Source: CAYLNM01 sp964385045
GTDB taxonomy: Bacteria > Planctomycetota > Phycisphaerae > Phycisphaerales > SM1A02
Length of the DNA stretch: 64,000 nt
NCBI GenBank assembly: GCA_964385045.1
Contig: CAYLNM010000001.1
Location: 1-64,000, forward strand
Direction: 5' to 3'
In this document: positions 15,584 through 27,200 of the stretch, piece by piece
Layout: every line of letters begins with the position of its first letter
How positions within the stretch are numbered: position 1 is the first letter of the stretch
Translations under genes and position numbers: made by a program
Notes under the pieces: generated by a model
Database searches by the model: none
Seen by the model: only the letters and a program-made list of their open reading frames with translations
What the model was told of the DNA's origin: nothing

Positions 15584-18352
15584 TCAGCCGGCGGTCGCGA
15601 GCTGCTTCCGCGTGAGCACCGAGTCGCCGCCCCCGTCGAGCTCGGCCACGAAGCCGCGCCGCTCGAAGATCGCGAGCATCCGCTGGTTCCGCGGGGCGGT
15701 CTCGGCCACCACGCGCCGCACGCCCCACTCCTCGGCGATGTCGAGGCACTCGTCGGTGAGCCGCGATCCCACGCCACGGCCCTGCCACTCGTCGACGACC
15801 AGCACCGCGTACTCCGCCTCGTCCCGATCGGCCCCGACCACGAGGCGGCCGACGCCGAGGAGCTCGCGCCGGGCGCCGCTGCCCGTCCCCACCGTGCGCT
15901 CGGCCACCAGCGCCATCTCGCGGTCGTAGTCGATGTAGCAGTAGCGGGCCGCGAAGGCGTGACTCGGCCCCGCGATCGTGGCGCGAAACCGTTCCCGCAA
16001 CGTCTCCCGCGAGCACCGCTCGAGCATCTCGATCCACTGCGGCTCGTCCTCGGGCCGGATCGGCCGCAGGACCAGCTCGGTCCCGTCGGGCAGGTCGACG
16101 CGGCGAACGTACTGCTCGGGGTAGGGCCGGATCGCCAGGTGCTCGTAGCGCCGCAGGGTGCGGCCGCGGCACCGCTCGTCCAGCAGGATCCGCGCGTCCA
16201 GCGCCACCGCCTCCGACGGCGTCACCAGCAGCGGGTTCACGTCGATCTCGGCGACCTCGGGGTGGTCCGCGACGAGCTCCGAGAAGCGGATCACCTGCTC
16301 GATCACCGCGTCCACGTCCAGCGGCGGACGCCCGCGGTAGCCGGTCAGCAGCGGCCACGCCCGGAGCGACTCGAGCATGTGCCGGGCGAGTCGCTCGTTG
16401 AGCGGCGGCAGGCCGACGGCACGATCCTGGTAGAGCTCGGCGAGGATGCCGCCCGCCCCGATCATGATCGCGGGTCCGAAGGTCGGGTCGGTGCGGGCGC
16501 CGAGGATGAGCTCCAACGACTTGGCCGAGGCGATCATCCGCTGCACGGTCACGCCGTCGACGTCGGCGTCGGGGCGAGCCTCCTGCGCCGACGCCACGAT
16601 CCGGTCGAACGCCCTTCGCACCGCGTCCGCCCCGTGGAGCCCGAGGGCGACGCCCCCCACGTCGGTCTTGTGGAGGATCTGGCGGGAGCGGACCTTGAGC
16701 ACCACCGGGTACCCGAGCTGCTCGGCGATCGCGACCGCCTCGTCCGCCGTCGCCGCCGGCTCGGTGCGGTTCACGGTCAGGCCATAGTCCGCGAGCACGT
16801 GCTTGCTCTCGACCTCGGTGAGGACGACCACGTCCGCACCGGTCTCGACGTCGCCGTCGCCGTCCACCACGGCCGCGCCGGGCACCGACGCCCCCGCCGA
16901 GCCCACCGCCTCGAACAGCGACCGCTCGCGCCACGTCTGCGCATCGATCGACCGCACCACCTCGCGCGGCGTCTCGTGGAGGATCTCGCGGTGACGGGTG
17001 ACGCGCACGAGCGCGGTGAACGCCCGGATCGCGGCGTCCGGCGTGGCGTAGGTCGGGACGCCGGCTCGCTCGAGCCGCTGTACGCCGGCGGCCATCGACG
17101 GACCGCCCACCCACGCCGCGACGACCGTCTTGCGGCGCCGACGGGCGACCTCCGCCACCCGCTCGGCCGTGGCGGTGGGATCGGTCATCGCCTGCGGGGC
17201 GAGGATCACCAGCGCCGCGTCCACCCCGGGGTCGTCGAGCGTGATCTCGAGCGCCGAGGCCACCCGCTCGGCGGGAGCGTCGCCGAGCACGTCCACCGGA
17301 TTGCCGCCCGACCAGAACGGCGGCAGTGTCTCCCCGAGCCGCTCGATCGTCTCCGGGGCCAGCTCCGCCAGCGTCCCGCGGGCCTCGACGAGCTGGTCCG
17401 CGGCGATCACCGCCGGTCCGCCGGCGTTGGTCACGATCGCGAGCCGGCCGCCCTCGGGAGGACGGTGCCGGGCGAGGGCCTCGGCGCACTCGAACATCGC
17501 CTCCATCCCGTGAACGCGGACGATGCCCGCCCGTTCGAGCGCCGCCTCGTACACCGCGTCCTCGCCCGCGAGCCGTCCGGTGTGGGAGCGGACCGCGGCG
17601 GCGGACTCGGCGAACCGGCCACCCTTGTAGGCGACGATCGGCTTGGTGCGGGTGAACGCACGGGCGGCGGAGACGAAACGGCGGGCGTCCGTGATCGACT
17701 CGATGTAGAGCATCAGGGCCTCGGTCCGGCCGTCGCCCGCGAAGTGGTCGATGAGATCGCCGAAGTCGACGTCGATCATGTTGCCGACGCTGACGAAGGC
17801 CGAGAAGCCCACCGACTCCGAGAGCGCCCAGTCGAGGACCGCGGTGCCGAGCGCGCCGGACTGGCTGATGAACGCGACGCGGCCCGGCTCGGGCAGCCCG
17901 TTGCCGAAGGTCGCGTTGAGGCCGAGTCCCGGGACGACGAGCCCGAGGCAGTTGGGCCCGAGGATGCGCAGGCCCGCATGTCGGCGGCCGGCCTCCCGGA
18001 GCTGCTGCTGCAGGGCCGCGCCCTCCTCCCCGGCCTCGGCGAAGCCGGCGCTGATCACGAGCACCGCCTTCACGCCCGCCTCGCCGCAGGCGTCGACCAC
18101 GCCGGGCACGGTCGCCGCGGGCGTGCACACGATCGCGAGATCGGGCACGTTCGGCACGTCCGCGACCCGCGGGTACGCGGTGACGCCCTGCACCGACTCG
18201 CGCTTCGGGTTGACGGGGTACACCACGCCGTCGAAGCCCGAGCCGATCATGTTGCGAAGCACGGTCCAGCCGACGCTCCCGGGGCGTCCGCTGGCGCCGA
18301 TGATCGCGACCCGGCGGGGGCTGAACAGCTTCTCGAGATTGCGAACGCTCAC
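15584..18352 (-). CDS. Pat-type protein lysine acetyltransferase (acyl-CoA synthetase-like plus GNAT)
   Basis: The product has 922 residues in the order of PatZ/Pka enzymes. A CoA-binding Rossmann domain (VAIIGASGRPGSVG) lies at 8-130 and a succinyl-CoA ligase-like domain at about 145-300 with SQSGA and SHTGRLAGED. A second ligase-like region reaches about 460, an ATP-grasp domain lies at 490-710 (VVLKVRSRQILHKTDVGG), and a GNAT domain at 735-915 with the acetyl-CoA motif EWQGRGVGSRL. Such proteins acetylate acetyl-CoA synthetase and other targets. The phospho-His of ADP-forming synthetases (SHTG) is retained, so synthetase activity is not excluded. GTG 18352 is the start. A deacetylase gene is divergent. 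Confidence 0.9.
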   Translation of the reverse strand: MSVRNLEKLFSPRRVAIIGASGRPGSVGWTVLRNMIGSGFDGVVYPVNPKRESVQGVTAYPRVADVPNVPDLAIVCTPAATVPGVVDACGEAGVKAVLVISAGFAEAGEEGAALQQQLREAGRRHAGLRILGPNCLGLVVPGLGLNATFGNGLPEPGRVAFISQSGALGTAVLDWALSESVGFSAFVSVGNMIDVDFGDLIDHFAGDGRTEALMLYIESITDARRFVSAARAFTRTKPIVAYKGGRFAESAAAVRSHTGRLAGEDAVYEAALERAGIVRVHGMEAMFECAEALARHRPPEGGRLAIVTNAGGPAVIAADQLVEARGTLAELAPETIERLGETLPPFWSGGNPVDVLGDAPAERVASALEITLDDPGVDAALVILAPQAMTDPTATAERVAEVARRRRKTVVAAWVGGPSMAAGVQRLERAGVPTYATPDAAIRAFTALVRVTRHREILHETPREVVRSIDAQTWRERSLFEAVGSAGASVPGAAVVDGDGDVETGADVVVLTEVESKHVLADYGLTVNRTEPAATADEAVAIAEQLGYPVVLKVRSRQILHKTDVGGVALGLHGADAVRRAFDRIVASAQEARPDADVDGVTVQRMIASAKSLELILGARTDPTFGPAIMIGAGGILAELYQDRAVGLPPLNERLARHMLESLRAWPLLTGYRGRPPLDVDAVIEQVIRFSELVADHPEVAEIDVNPLLVTPSEAVALDARILLDERCRGRTLRRYEHLAIRPYPEQYVRRVDLPDGTELVLRPIRPEDEPQWIEMLERCSRETLRERFRATIAGPSHAFAARYCYIDYDREMALVAERTVGTGSGARRELLGVGRLVVGADRDEAEYAVLVVDEWQGRGVGSRLTDECLDIAEEWGVRRVVAETAPRNQRMLAIFERRGFVAELDGGGDSVLTRKQLATAG

Positions 18353-18400
18353 GTCGCCGGCCCTTCCCTTCTCCGGCGGTCATCCATCCTGCGGCGACCG

Positions 18401-18506
18401 AGGATAGCCCGCTCCGCCGCCGTCGCCGTGGACGACGGCCAAAGTTCCGTCGGACGACCCGCGAGCGAGCGCGAAGCCTGCGCCCCGTGCATGGAATCCG
18501 TACGAT
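18401..18506. promoter_or_regulatory. divergent minus-10 boxes between acetyltransferase and deacetylase genes
   Basis: TATCCT on the minus strand (18401-18406) points to the acetyltransferase; TACGAT on the plus strand (18501-18506) points to the deacetylase. The minus box continues as TATCCTCGGTCG, a 12-base string repeated exactly upstream of the dockerin gene at 32956-32967. Minus-35 boxes are not evident. Confidence 0.4.
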
Positions 18507-18540
18507 GGCATCCCGGAATCGCCGTGCCCGGGATCCCCCG

Positions 18541-19575
18541 ATGCCAGCCCCCACCCTGCTGCTGACCGACGACCGCATGCTCGATCACGCCGACGTCCCG
18601 GGACACCCGGAGCGGCCGGAGCGACTGCAGGCGGTGGTCGCCGGGCTGCGGGCCGCCGACCTCGATCACGTCGCCTGGGCCACGCCGCGGCCGGCCGCCC
18701 GCGCGCGGCTGCGGGCGGTGCACACCGAGCGGCACGTCGCGGCCATGGAGGCGACCGCCGGCACCGAGCGGACGATCGACGGCGACACCGTCGTCACCCC
18801 CCACAGCCACGAGGCGGCGCTGCTCGCCGCCGGGGCGGCGATCGACGCGGTGGACGCCCTGATCGCGGGCGAGGCCAGCAGCGCCTTCGCCCTCGTGCGG
18901 CCGCCCGGCCACCACGCCGAGCGCGAGCGGGCGATGGGGTTCTGCCTCTACGACAACGTCGCGGTGGCGGCGGCCCACGCGATCGAGACGCACGGTCTGC
19001 GGCGGGTACTGATCGCCGACTGGGACGTGCACCACGGCAACGGCACGCAGGACATCTTCGAGGACCGCGCGGACGTGCTCGTGGTCAGCGCGCACCAGTC
19101 GCCGCTCTACCCGGGTACCGGCGCGGTCCGCGAGGTCGGGACGGGCGCCGGGCGCGGCTACACGGTGAACCTGCCGCTGCCGCCGGGCCGGTACGACCAC
19201 GACTACCTCGCGCTCTTCGAGCACGTGGTCGCTCCGGTCGCCGAGGACTTCGCGCCCGAGCTGGTGCTCGTCTCGGCCGGCTACGACGCCGACACCCGCG
19301 ATCCACTCGGCTCGATGCGAATGAGTCCCCGCGGATTCGCCGACCTGCTGCGGGTCCTCCGCGGGGTGGCCGAGACGCACGCGGGCGGCCGGATCGCCCT
19401 CGCCCTCGAGGGGGGCTACGACCTGGGCGCGCTGGCCGAGGGGGTGCTCGCGTGCGTGCGGGCGCTGGCCCCGGGCGACCGCACCGCCCCGCCGCCGATC
19501 GACCTGCCGGCGAACCTCGAGCCGCTGCGCGAGGCCCACGCCGAGCACTGGCCGCGGCTGGCCGAGCATCCCTGA
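18541..19575 (+). CDS. class II histone-deacetylase-like / AcuC-type lysine deacetylase
   Basis: The product has 344 residues and is a zinc hydrolase of the arginase/deacetylase fold. Visible motifs are GHPERPERL near residue 22, RPPGHHAE near 120 with the catalytic His pair, DWDVHHGNGTQ near 160 with zinc ligands, LVLVSAGYDADTRDPLG near 240 with a further ligand Asp, and EGGYDLGAL near 290. Family members remove acetyl groups from protein lysines or from small substrates such as acetylpolyamines. Being divergent to a Pat-type acetyltransferase, a protein deacetylase role is the best inference. ATG 18541 matches the family start; the frame is open a little upstream. Confidence 0.93.
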   Translation: MPAPTLLLTDDRMLDHADVPGHPERPERLQAVVAGLRAADLDHVAWATPRPAARARLRAVHTERHVAAMEATAGTERTIDGDTVVTPHSHEAALLAAGAAIDAVDALIAGEASSAFALVRPPGHHAERERAMGFCLYDNVAVAAAHAIETHGLRRVLIADWDVHHGNGTQDIFEDRADVLVVSAHQSPLYPGTGAVREVGTGAGRGYTVNLPLPPGRYDHDYLALFEHVVAPVAEDFAPELVLVSAGYDADTRDPLGSMRMSPRGFADLLRVLRGVAETHAGGRIALALEGGYDLGALAEGVLACVRALAPGDRTAPPPIDLPANLEPLREAHAEHWPRLAEHP

Positions 19576-19623
19576 CCCCCGGGGGCCGTCACGCCCTGCG
19601 CCGGCGACGCGGGCGACGGCGCC

Positions 19624-20460
19624 TCAGCGGTCCTCGTCACCGCCGGAGCGCCCGGACCGCTCCGCGCCGGCCGCATCGCCCTCGCCCTCGCCCTCGCCCG
19701 TCGCCCCGCCGCCCCCCGTCCCGCCCGGCTGCCGCCGCAGGAAGAACGCGATCGCCCCGTCCTGCTCGGCGAGCCCGCGCTCGGTGCTCGAGCCCGGCTG
19801 ACGCTCGAAGGCCTCCGCGGCGCGGTTCGAGCCGGAGTCGCCGGGCCCCACGAGCATGGTCGAGGCCGCGGTCGTGCCCTCGACCACGATCGGCAGCGGG
19901 CGCTCGCGGTCCGTGGCGACCGGCATCAGGTCCGACCAGGCCACCACGACGTCGGTCGCACCGACCCGCCGGGCCTGCCGCAGGATCGCCTCGCGGTCGG
20001 CGCCGAGCGGATCGATGCGGCCGATCCGCCGGAAGGCCGAACGGCCGAGCACCTGCGTGCGGGCGTGATCGCCGTTGAACCGCAGGCCGCGGAGGATCCG
20101 CAGGCGATTGGCCTCCGCCCGGGCGGGCGTCCAGTCCGCGCTCGCGACCGCAGCGGCCGTGACCTTGAGGTCCAGCTCCAGCACCTCGACCATCCGATCC
20201 CAGGGCACGACGTGCAGGCGCGGCTCGCGGGAGGACTCGCCGGCGGGGCGGGACGATGTCGGCGCACTGCCCCCGGCGGAGGGATCGACGGTGTCGAGCG
20301 CGGGCGAGGCCTGGTACGCCTCCCGCCACGGGGAGGCCGCGCAGCCCCCCGCGACGACGGCGGTCGCGAGGAGCGTGAGCGCCGCGAGCGCGGCGGAGCC
20401 TCCGCGCCGACGGCTGGCGCATCGTCGCGGTCGCTCGATCCGGCTCGGCACGCTGACCAT
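19624..20460 (-). CDS. lipoprotein, paralogue of 14172-14879
   Basis: The product has 278 residues. A long basic leader and hydrophobic stretch end in VAGGC with Cys 40 as lipidation site. The body shares PWDRM, LRILRGLRFNGDHAR, LGRSAFRRIGRIDPLGADR and QARRVGATDVVVAW with the lipoprotein at 14172-14879, and a C-terminal AIAFFLRR. A Gly/Glu-rich low-complexity tail of about 40 residues follows. The ATG 20460 has GGAG upstream. It follows another lipoprotein gene by 26 bases on the same strand, so the two form an operon. Function is unknown. Confidence 0.75.
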   Translation of the reverse strand: MVSVPSRIERPRRCASRRRGGSAALAALTLLATAVVAGGCAASPWREAYQASPALDTVDPSAGGSAPTSSRPAGESSREPRLHVVPWDRMVEVLELDLKVTAAAVASADWTPARAEANRLRILRGLRFNGDHARTQVLGRSAFRRIGRIDPLGADREAILRQARRVGATDVVVAWSDLMPVATDRERPLPIVVEGTTAASTMLVGPGDSGSNRAAEAFERQPGSSTERGLAEQDGAIAFFLRRQPGGTGGGGATGEGEGEGDAAGAERSGRSGGDEDR

Positions 20461-20486
20461 GCGGGAGCTCCGGAGCGATCGCGGAC

Positions 20487-20987
20487 TCACCGCGGCGAGG
20501 CGCTGACCCGGACCACGATCTCGTTCACGCCGCCGCCCTCATCGCCCTCGTCGCGGCGCCAGTCGACGGTGAACTCACCCGTGAGCGCCCGGTCGGCGGG
20601 ACGCCAGGTGCGACCGTCGTCGAAGCTGATCCCGGCGTTGCCGTCGCCGGACCAGACCATGAACTCACGATCCACCACGAGGGTGCCCGCACGGCCGTCG
20701 CCCTCGACGTGGGCGAGATCGCCGTCGACGTCGAGGCTCAGCTCGATCCGGTCGCCGGGCTTGAAGAGCACGATGACGCCGTCGCGGGAGGCGACCGGCG
20801 CGGGGGCATCGTCGGCGGGCACCGCCCGGACGATCGGGGTGCCCGTGGGCGGGGCCGACGTGCAGCCGCCGAGGAGCGCGGTCGCCGCGGCGGCGAGCAC
20901 CACGGCGGCGATCGGCCGGGGCGGCCGAGGGCCACGGGATCGGACGCCGCGGATCGCGGCCGACGAGCGGACTCGGGGCGAGGGCAT
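20487..20987 (-). CDS. small lipoprotein
   Basis: The product has 166 residues. The Arg/Pro-rich leader and hydrophobic core end in LLGGC (Cys 42). The mature protein is mostly beta-strand-like and contains FKPGDRIELSLDVDGDLAHV and a GISFDDGRTWRP segment that recalls sialidase/BNR Asp-boxes (SxDxGxTW). GGAGGAG precedes the ATG at 20987 and fixes the start against a longer open frame. A TATCAT box lies at 21064-21069 on the same strand. It is probably the first gene of a two-gene lipoprotein operon. No family is recognised. Confidence 0.72.
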   Translation of the reverse strand: MPSPRVRSSAAIRGVRSRGPRPPRPIAAVVLAAAATALLGGCTSAPPTGTPIVRAVPADDAPAPVASRDGVIVLFKPGDRIELSLDVDGDLAHVEGDGRAGTLVVDREFMVWSGDGNAGISFDDGRTWRPADRALTGEFTVDWRRDEGDEGGGVNEIVVRVSASPR

Positions 20988-21206
20988 GGCTGACTCCTCC
21001 GGGGGCCTTGGTGACGACGGGACGCGTGCGGTCCCGGCGCTCCGGTTCCGCCCCACCGGGGCCATGATACGGCGACATGCGGCGACCCACGGGGCCCCCC
21101 GCGGGCGCCCGAGACCGCCGGGCTCGGTCGCGCATTCGCGATGCACGGCGCGCTGAAACGGACCTCCCGGACCGCCCGGACCGCCCGCCCCGCCCGGGAT
21201 CGCACG

Positions 21207-24200
21207 TCAGTCGCCTGGCCCTCCGTCCGCGGCCGCCCCCGCGCCCGCCGTCGCCGCGAGCCCCGCGAGGCGCCGCGCCGTCGCCTCCAGCACCTCGGCG
21301 GCGAGGAGCCCGTCCGCGACCGGGACGACCAGCCGCCTCCGCACCACCGCGGCCACGTCCGGCCCCGCCGTGGCCAGCTCGCCCACCTCGGCGAGCCAGG
21401 CCACCGCGGCCGCCGCGTCCGCGTCCCCGCCGCCGGCGGCCCGGCGCAGCGCCGCGGCCAGGCGCTGCGGCTCGTCCTCGGCCGCCTCGCCCCGCGCCGC
21501 GGCGACCGCCCGGCGCAGCTGCTCGCGCACGCCGCCGTCGCCGTCGAGCTCGAGCCCCGGCTCCAGGGCCGCCGCGAGCCGCTCGATCCGCTCGATCCGC
21601 TCCCGCACCGCCGCACGGCGGGCCATCGCGAGTCGCTCGCGGGCCGGGTCGGCGGCCACGAGCGCGATCGGGACGGGCCGCCCGTCCGCCGCCGGCCGGG
21701 TCCCGTCCGAGCCCGGGATCTCGCCCGCGGCCCCGCGTCCGCCGGCGTCGCCGTCGTCGCCCGCCTCGGTGGCCGCGGGGTCGCGGTCGGCGACGCCGGT
21801 GACGACGAGATCACTCCGCGGGATCGCGGCCGCCAGGACGTCGCTGACGTTGGTCGCCGCCGGGCCCGTCGCCGCCAGGTCGAGGATCGTGGTGCCGTCG
21901 AGGGCGACGAGATCACCCGCCGCGATCGGCCGGCCGTAGGCCTGCGTCACGAACGCCACCAGCGTCTGCTGAACGTCGCCGCCGCCGCCGGGACTGGTGA
22001 AGCTCGGCGTCGGTCCGCTGCCGACCGTGATCGGCGCGGTCGAGAAGCGGAACACGCCGCCGGTCACGAAGTCGAGGCCGTCGTCGAGCCCGGCCGGCAG
22101 GCCGAGGCCGTCGAGCACTTGCCCCGGGGCCCGCAGCCGCAGCTCGATCACGGGCGCCGTGACGTTCATGTCGCCCGCCGCGGTCACGTCGGAGAGCGTC
22201 GCGGTGCTCCCGGCGACCAGGTCGAGCCGCCCGAGCACGGTGAGCTTCTCGTGCCGGCCCATCGTGAATGACCCGCCGGCCTCGATCGCGAGATCTCCGC
22301 CGATGCCGGCGATCGTCGCGGCGCCGGGGATCGTCTCCCGCCCCGCCGCGTTCAGCGCCACGTTTCCCGTCGCCCGGATCCGGCCGAGGTCCAGGCGGAT
22401 GACCCCGGGCGCCGAGAGGTCGACCGCGGCGAGCGCCTGCCCCGCACCCAGGTCGCCCCCGAGCCGCAGGTCACCGGCGGACGTGACGCTCAGGGCGTGC
22501 GGACCGTCGACGGTCCCGGCGAGCAGCAACTCCTCGCCGGAGCCGTCGTCGAGCGTCGTGTCGCCCAGCAGCAGCATCGCGCCGTCGCGGAGCCGCAGCC
22601 CGTCGGTGGTGGCGACGTCGGCCGCGATCCGGAGCGTCCCGGCCGCGTCGGTCTCGAGCCGGGCGAGCGCGAAGGTGCCCTCGAGCCGCGTGGCCCCCGC
22701 GGTCTCGATCGCCAGCCGCGTCGCCGGGCCGCTCGCGCCCCCCGCGAGGTGCACCAGCCCGCCGCCGGTGGACGCGAGCGTCACCGGCCCGGCGGCGGTG
22801 AAGGTCGCCGCGTCCGCGAGCACGAGGTCGCCGGCGGTGCGGACGAGCGTGCCGCCGAGCAGGACGCCACCCGCGGCGTTGGTGGCGAGCGCGCCGACGT
22901 CCACGTTCCCGTCGAGGCGGGTGAGGCCCGTGGTCTCGATCGTCAGCGCGAAGCCGCCGTCCGCGGTCCCGTGCAGGTGGACGAGGTCGCCGCCGGTGCT
23001 CCGCAGCGTCGTGTCCCCGATCAGCCGCACGTCGTCCTGCCAGTCCTGGGCCCCGCCGGTGGCGAAGGTCCCGGCGAGCCGCGTGAGGCCCCCGCCATCG
23101 GTCACGATCGACGCGAGCGCGCTGCCGGCGGCGAACGTCGTGTCGCCCGCGGTGGTCACCCGCAGGCTGCCCGATCCGCCCGCAGCCCCGGCGAACAGCA
23201 CCGCGGCGTCGCCGCTGCTCGTGAGCACGAGGTGCGTCTCGATCGTCGCCGTCCCGCCGACGCTCGCGCCGCCGGTGACGTCGATCGCGTCGGCCATCCC
23301 GGTGACGAGCAGCGGGCCCGTCACCACGAGGTCGCCGCCGGCGACCGCCAGGTCGGCCTCGAGGCGCGTGAGCGTGGTGCCGTCGAGCTCGAGGCCGCCG
23401 CCGGTGCGGGTCACGGCCCCGCCGAGGCGAAGCGTGCCGCCGGCCCGCAGCGCCTGCTCGCCCGCGTGGCCGAGGGTCAGCGGGCCGGCCACGTCGAGGT
23501 CGCCCGCGGCGGCGATCGTCGCCCCGTCCAGGTCGGCCGACGACTGCAGGAGCACGTGCCCCCCGCCGACGATCTGGCCGCCGACGATCGCGGTGCCCGC
23601 GAACGTGAGGTCGCCGCCGACCGCCATGTCGCCGTCGATCACGGCCTGGCCGTCGAGCAGCAGCCCGCCGCCCGGCGCGATCACGTCGCCGTCCACGTCG
23701 ATGCCGCCGGCCGCGGTGAGGCTCGCGTCCCCGGCGACCGTGTCCCGCAGGTCGCCGGCGACCGAGATCGACGCCGCGGTCACGGCCTGGGTTCCGCCGT
23801 CGAGGACGAGATCGCGGCCCGCGTCGAGGTCCCCGGTCACCGCCGCGTCGCCCCCCAGCCGCAGGTCGCGGGTCGCGGTCACCCCCGCGGCGGCGGTCAC
23901 GCCGCCGCGGACGTCGAGGTCGCGACCGGCCGTCACCGCCGCCCCCGCGATCAGGTCCCCGTCGACGAGGAGGTCGAGGCCGGTCGTGAGGACTCCCGTC
24001 GCGTCGACGGTGCCGCCCACCGTGAGCGTGGTGCCGACGCCGAGCGCATCGCCCGCGGTCAGGTCGCCGGTGACGGCCGCCGCGCCGCCGACCGACACGG
24101 CGCCGGTCGCGTCCAGCGCCCCGCCCACCACGAGGTCCGCGGTGACGCCGAGCGCATCGCCCGCGGTCAGGTCGCCGGTGACGTCGAGGACCCCGCCGAG

Positions 24201-27200
24201 GGTCGCCGCGTCCTCCACCGCCAGCCCGCCGCCGATCGTGGCGTCGCCGGTCACGTCGAGCGTGCTCGCGAGATCGACGTCGCCCCCCGCGTCGAGGTCG
24301 CCCCCGACGTCCACCGCGCCGCCGCCGGTGAACGTGGTGCCGACGTCGAGGTCGCCCCCGGTGCTCACGGCGAGACCGGCGGCGAGGCTACCGCTCACGG
24401 CCACGTCGCCGGTGACGTCCACGGCCCCCGCCACGTCGGCGTCGCCGGTCACCGACAGGCCGTCCGTGAGCGTCACGTCGCCGTCGAGGTCCACCGACGG
24501 GGCGACGATCGCGACGTCGCCGCCGGTGGTGGAGAGGTCGCCGTGCACCCGCACGAGCGTGGTGGCGGAGACGGTCTGCAGCCCGGCACCGTCGAGGGCG
24601 AGGGCGCCGGTGGCCCGCAGCGTGCCGCCGCTGCCGAGGTCGCCCGCCACCGCGGCGTCGCCCTCGAGGGTCAGGTCGCCGGTGGCGTTCGCACCGGCCG
24701 CGAGGTCGATCGTCGTCCCCCGCAGGACGAGATCGCCGGAGTCCACGTCCACCGCCGCACCGATCGAGAGCGTCCCGCCCGCCTCGAGCGTGCGTCCGCC
24801 GGCGCCGGTGGCGGTCACGCCGCCGGTGACGTCGAGCGCCCCGGTGGCGTCCGCGATCACCGCGGCGTCACCCCCGAGGACCATCGAGCCCGCCGACAGG
24901 TCGCCGCCGACGTCGAGCGTGCGGGTGCCGCTGCCGGTCGTGCGCAGCGCCCCGGTCACGTCGAGGTCGTCCGTCGCGTACGCCCCGGCGCCGCTCCCGC
25001 CGAGGGTCAGGTCGCCGCTCACGCTCACGCCGCCGGCGGCGAGGTCGCCGAGCAGGGCGAGATCGCCGGTGACGTCCGTCGCCCCCGCGGTCACCGCGAG
25101 ATCCTGCTGGAAGGTCGTCCCGCTCCCGCTGACCACGTCGAGCGATCGGACGGAGAGTCCGACGGTCGCCGTCACCGCGCCGTCCGCCCGCAGCGTCGCC
25201 TCGGTCCCCGCGAGGACCGCGGCGTCGTCCACCGTGACGTCGCCGTCGTCGCTGCGAAGCGTGAGGTCGAGTCCGGCCGTTCCGCCCGTGACCTGTCCCG
25301 CGTCGATCAACGACGCGGCGAGGTCCGCGTCCTGCCGCAGGACGAGTGCCCCGGGCGCTCCGGCCCCGCCCGCGCCCGCGAACGACGCCCCGCCGGCGAC
25401 CGAGATCGACGCTCCGGCCGGGCCGCCGCCGCCGTCGCCCGCCCGCAGCGTGATCGACGAGCCCTCGAGGGCGACCGCGCCCACCGACAGGTCGCCGGTG
25501 CCGTCGCTGCCGGCCCGCACGCTCAGGGCGCCGCCGCTCGCGAGGTCGCCGCCGACGGACGCGTCGCCGGTGAGCACGAGGTCGATCGCGCCCGAGGCCA
25601 CGGTCGCGGTCTGGGTCCAGCTCCCGCCGTCGGCGTCGAGAGCGCCCGCCACGTCGACGTCCCCCGCGACGGTGATCCCGCCGGTCCCCACGAGGGCCAG
25701 GTCGCCCGCGGCCTTGTCGAGGGTGTCATCGAGCCGCAGCTCGCCGCCGGCCGACAGCGTGCGCAGCCCGCCGCCGGCGATCACGAGCCCGTCGCGGAAC
25801 CGCAGGTCCGTGCCCGCGGTCACGTCGTCCCGCACCGTCGCGACCCCGGTGACGTCGATCGAGCCCGCGGTGGCCTCGACCGCACCGGCGAGGTCCAGCG
25901 TCGCCCCCCCGAGGTCCAGGTCCCCCGCCGCCTTCGTGAGCGTGCCGTCGAGCTCGAGCAAGCCGCCCGCGGTGAGGGTCTGCCGGCCGCCCGCGTCGAG
26001 GACGAGCGCGTCCTCGACCCGCAGTCCGCCGCCCGCGGTGAGATCGCCCGCCACCGCGGCGGCACCGGCGAGCCTCAGCGCGCCGAGGGTCGCCTCCACG
26101 TCGTCCTCGAGGTCCAGTGCCGCGCCGTCGAGGACCAGGTCGCCGGCGGCCTTGGTCATGGTGGCGTTCGCGTCGAGAGTGCCGCCCGCCGTCAGCGTCT
26201 GCGGCCCCGCGCCGCTCAGGGTCAGCGCGTCGTCGATCCGGAGCCGGCCGCCCGCGGTCAGGTCGCCGGCGGCGTCCGCGCCGCCGACGAGCCGCAGCCC
26301 GCCCGCGGTGGCCTCGACGTCGCCCTCGAGGTCGAGGGCCGTCCCCTCGAGGACCAGGTCGCCCGTCGCCTTGATGATCGTGCCGTTCACGTCGAGGGTG
26401 CCTCCGGCCGTCAGCGTCTGGGGACCGGCGCCGTCGAGCGTCAAGGCATCGTCGAGGCGGAGCAGACCACCCGCGATCAGGTCGCCGGCGGCGTCCGCGC
26501 CGCCGACGAGCCGCAGCCCGCCCGCGATGGCCGTCACGTCGCCGTCGAGATCGAGGGAAGCGGCTTCGAGCCGCAGGTCGCCGGTCGCCTTGAGGACGTC
26601 GCCGGCGATCGCGAGCGCACCCCCGGCGTCCACGAGCTGTGCGCCGCCCCCGTCCAGCGTCAGGTCGTCGAGGAAGGTCGCCGCCCCGGAGATCGTGGCG
26701 TCGCCGGCGAGCGTGATCGCGTCGTTCACCGTGAGCGGTCCGCTCGTGGCGACGAGGTCCGCCCCGAGATCGATGCCCGCGTCGCCGGCGAGCTCGAGCG
26801 TGCCGGCCGTGGTCTTCCGCACCTCGCCCGTGACCGCGAGGGCCCCGGTGCCGGCGTCGATCGTCACCGCGCCCCCGCCGTCGATCGTGAGCGAGCCGTC
26901 GACGTCGATCCCGACCGCGACGAGGTCGCCGGCCGTCTCGACGTCGCCGGTGAGCTCCATGGTCCCAAGCACGACGAGGCCGCCCACGAGGTTGACGTCG
27001 ATGAGGTCGCCGGCGTCGATCGTGAGCGCCGAGGCCCCGACGATCCCCGCATCGACGATGACGTCGTCGCCCGCCTCGAGGGTGAGGGCGTTGCCGAACG
27101 TCGACAGGTCGAGGGTCTCGCTCACGATGATGTCGTCGAGGGCCTGGAGCAGGATCGGGCCGTTGATCGCCGCGAGCACCGAGGCCGAGAGCGTGGTCGT

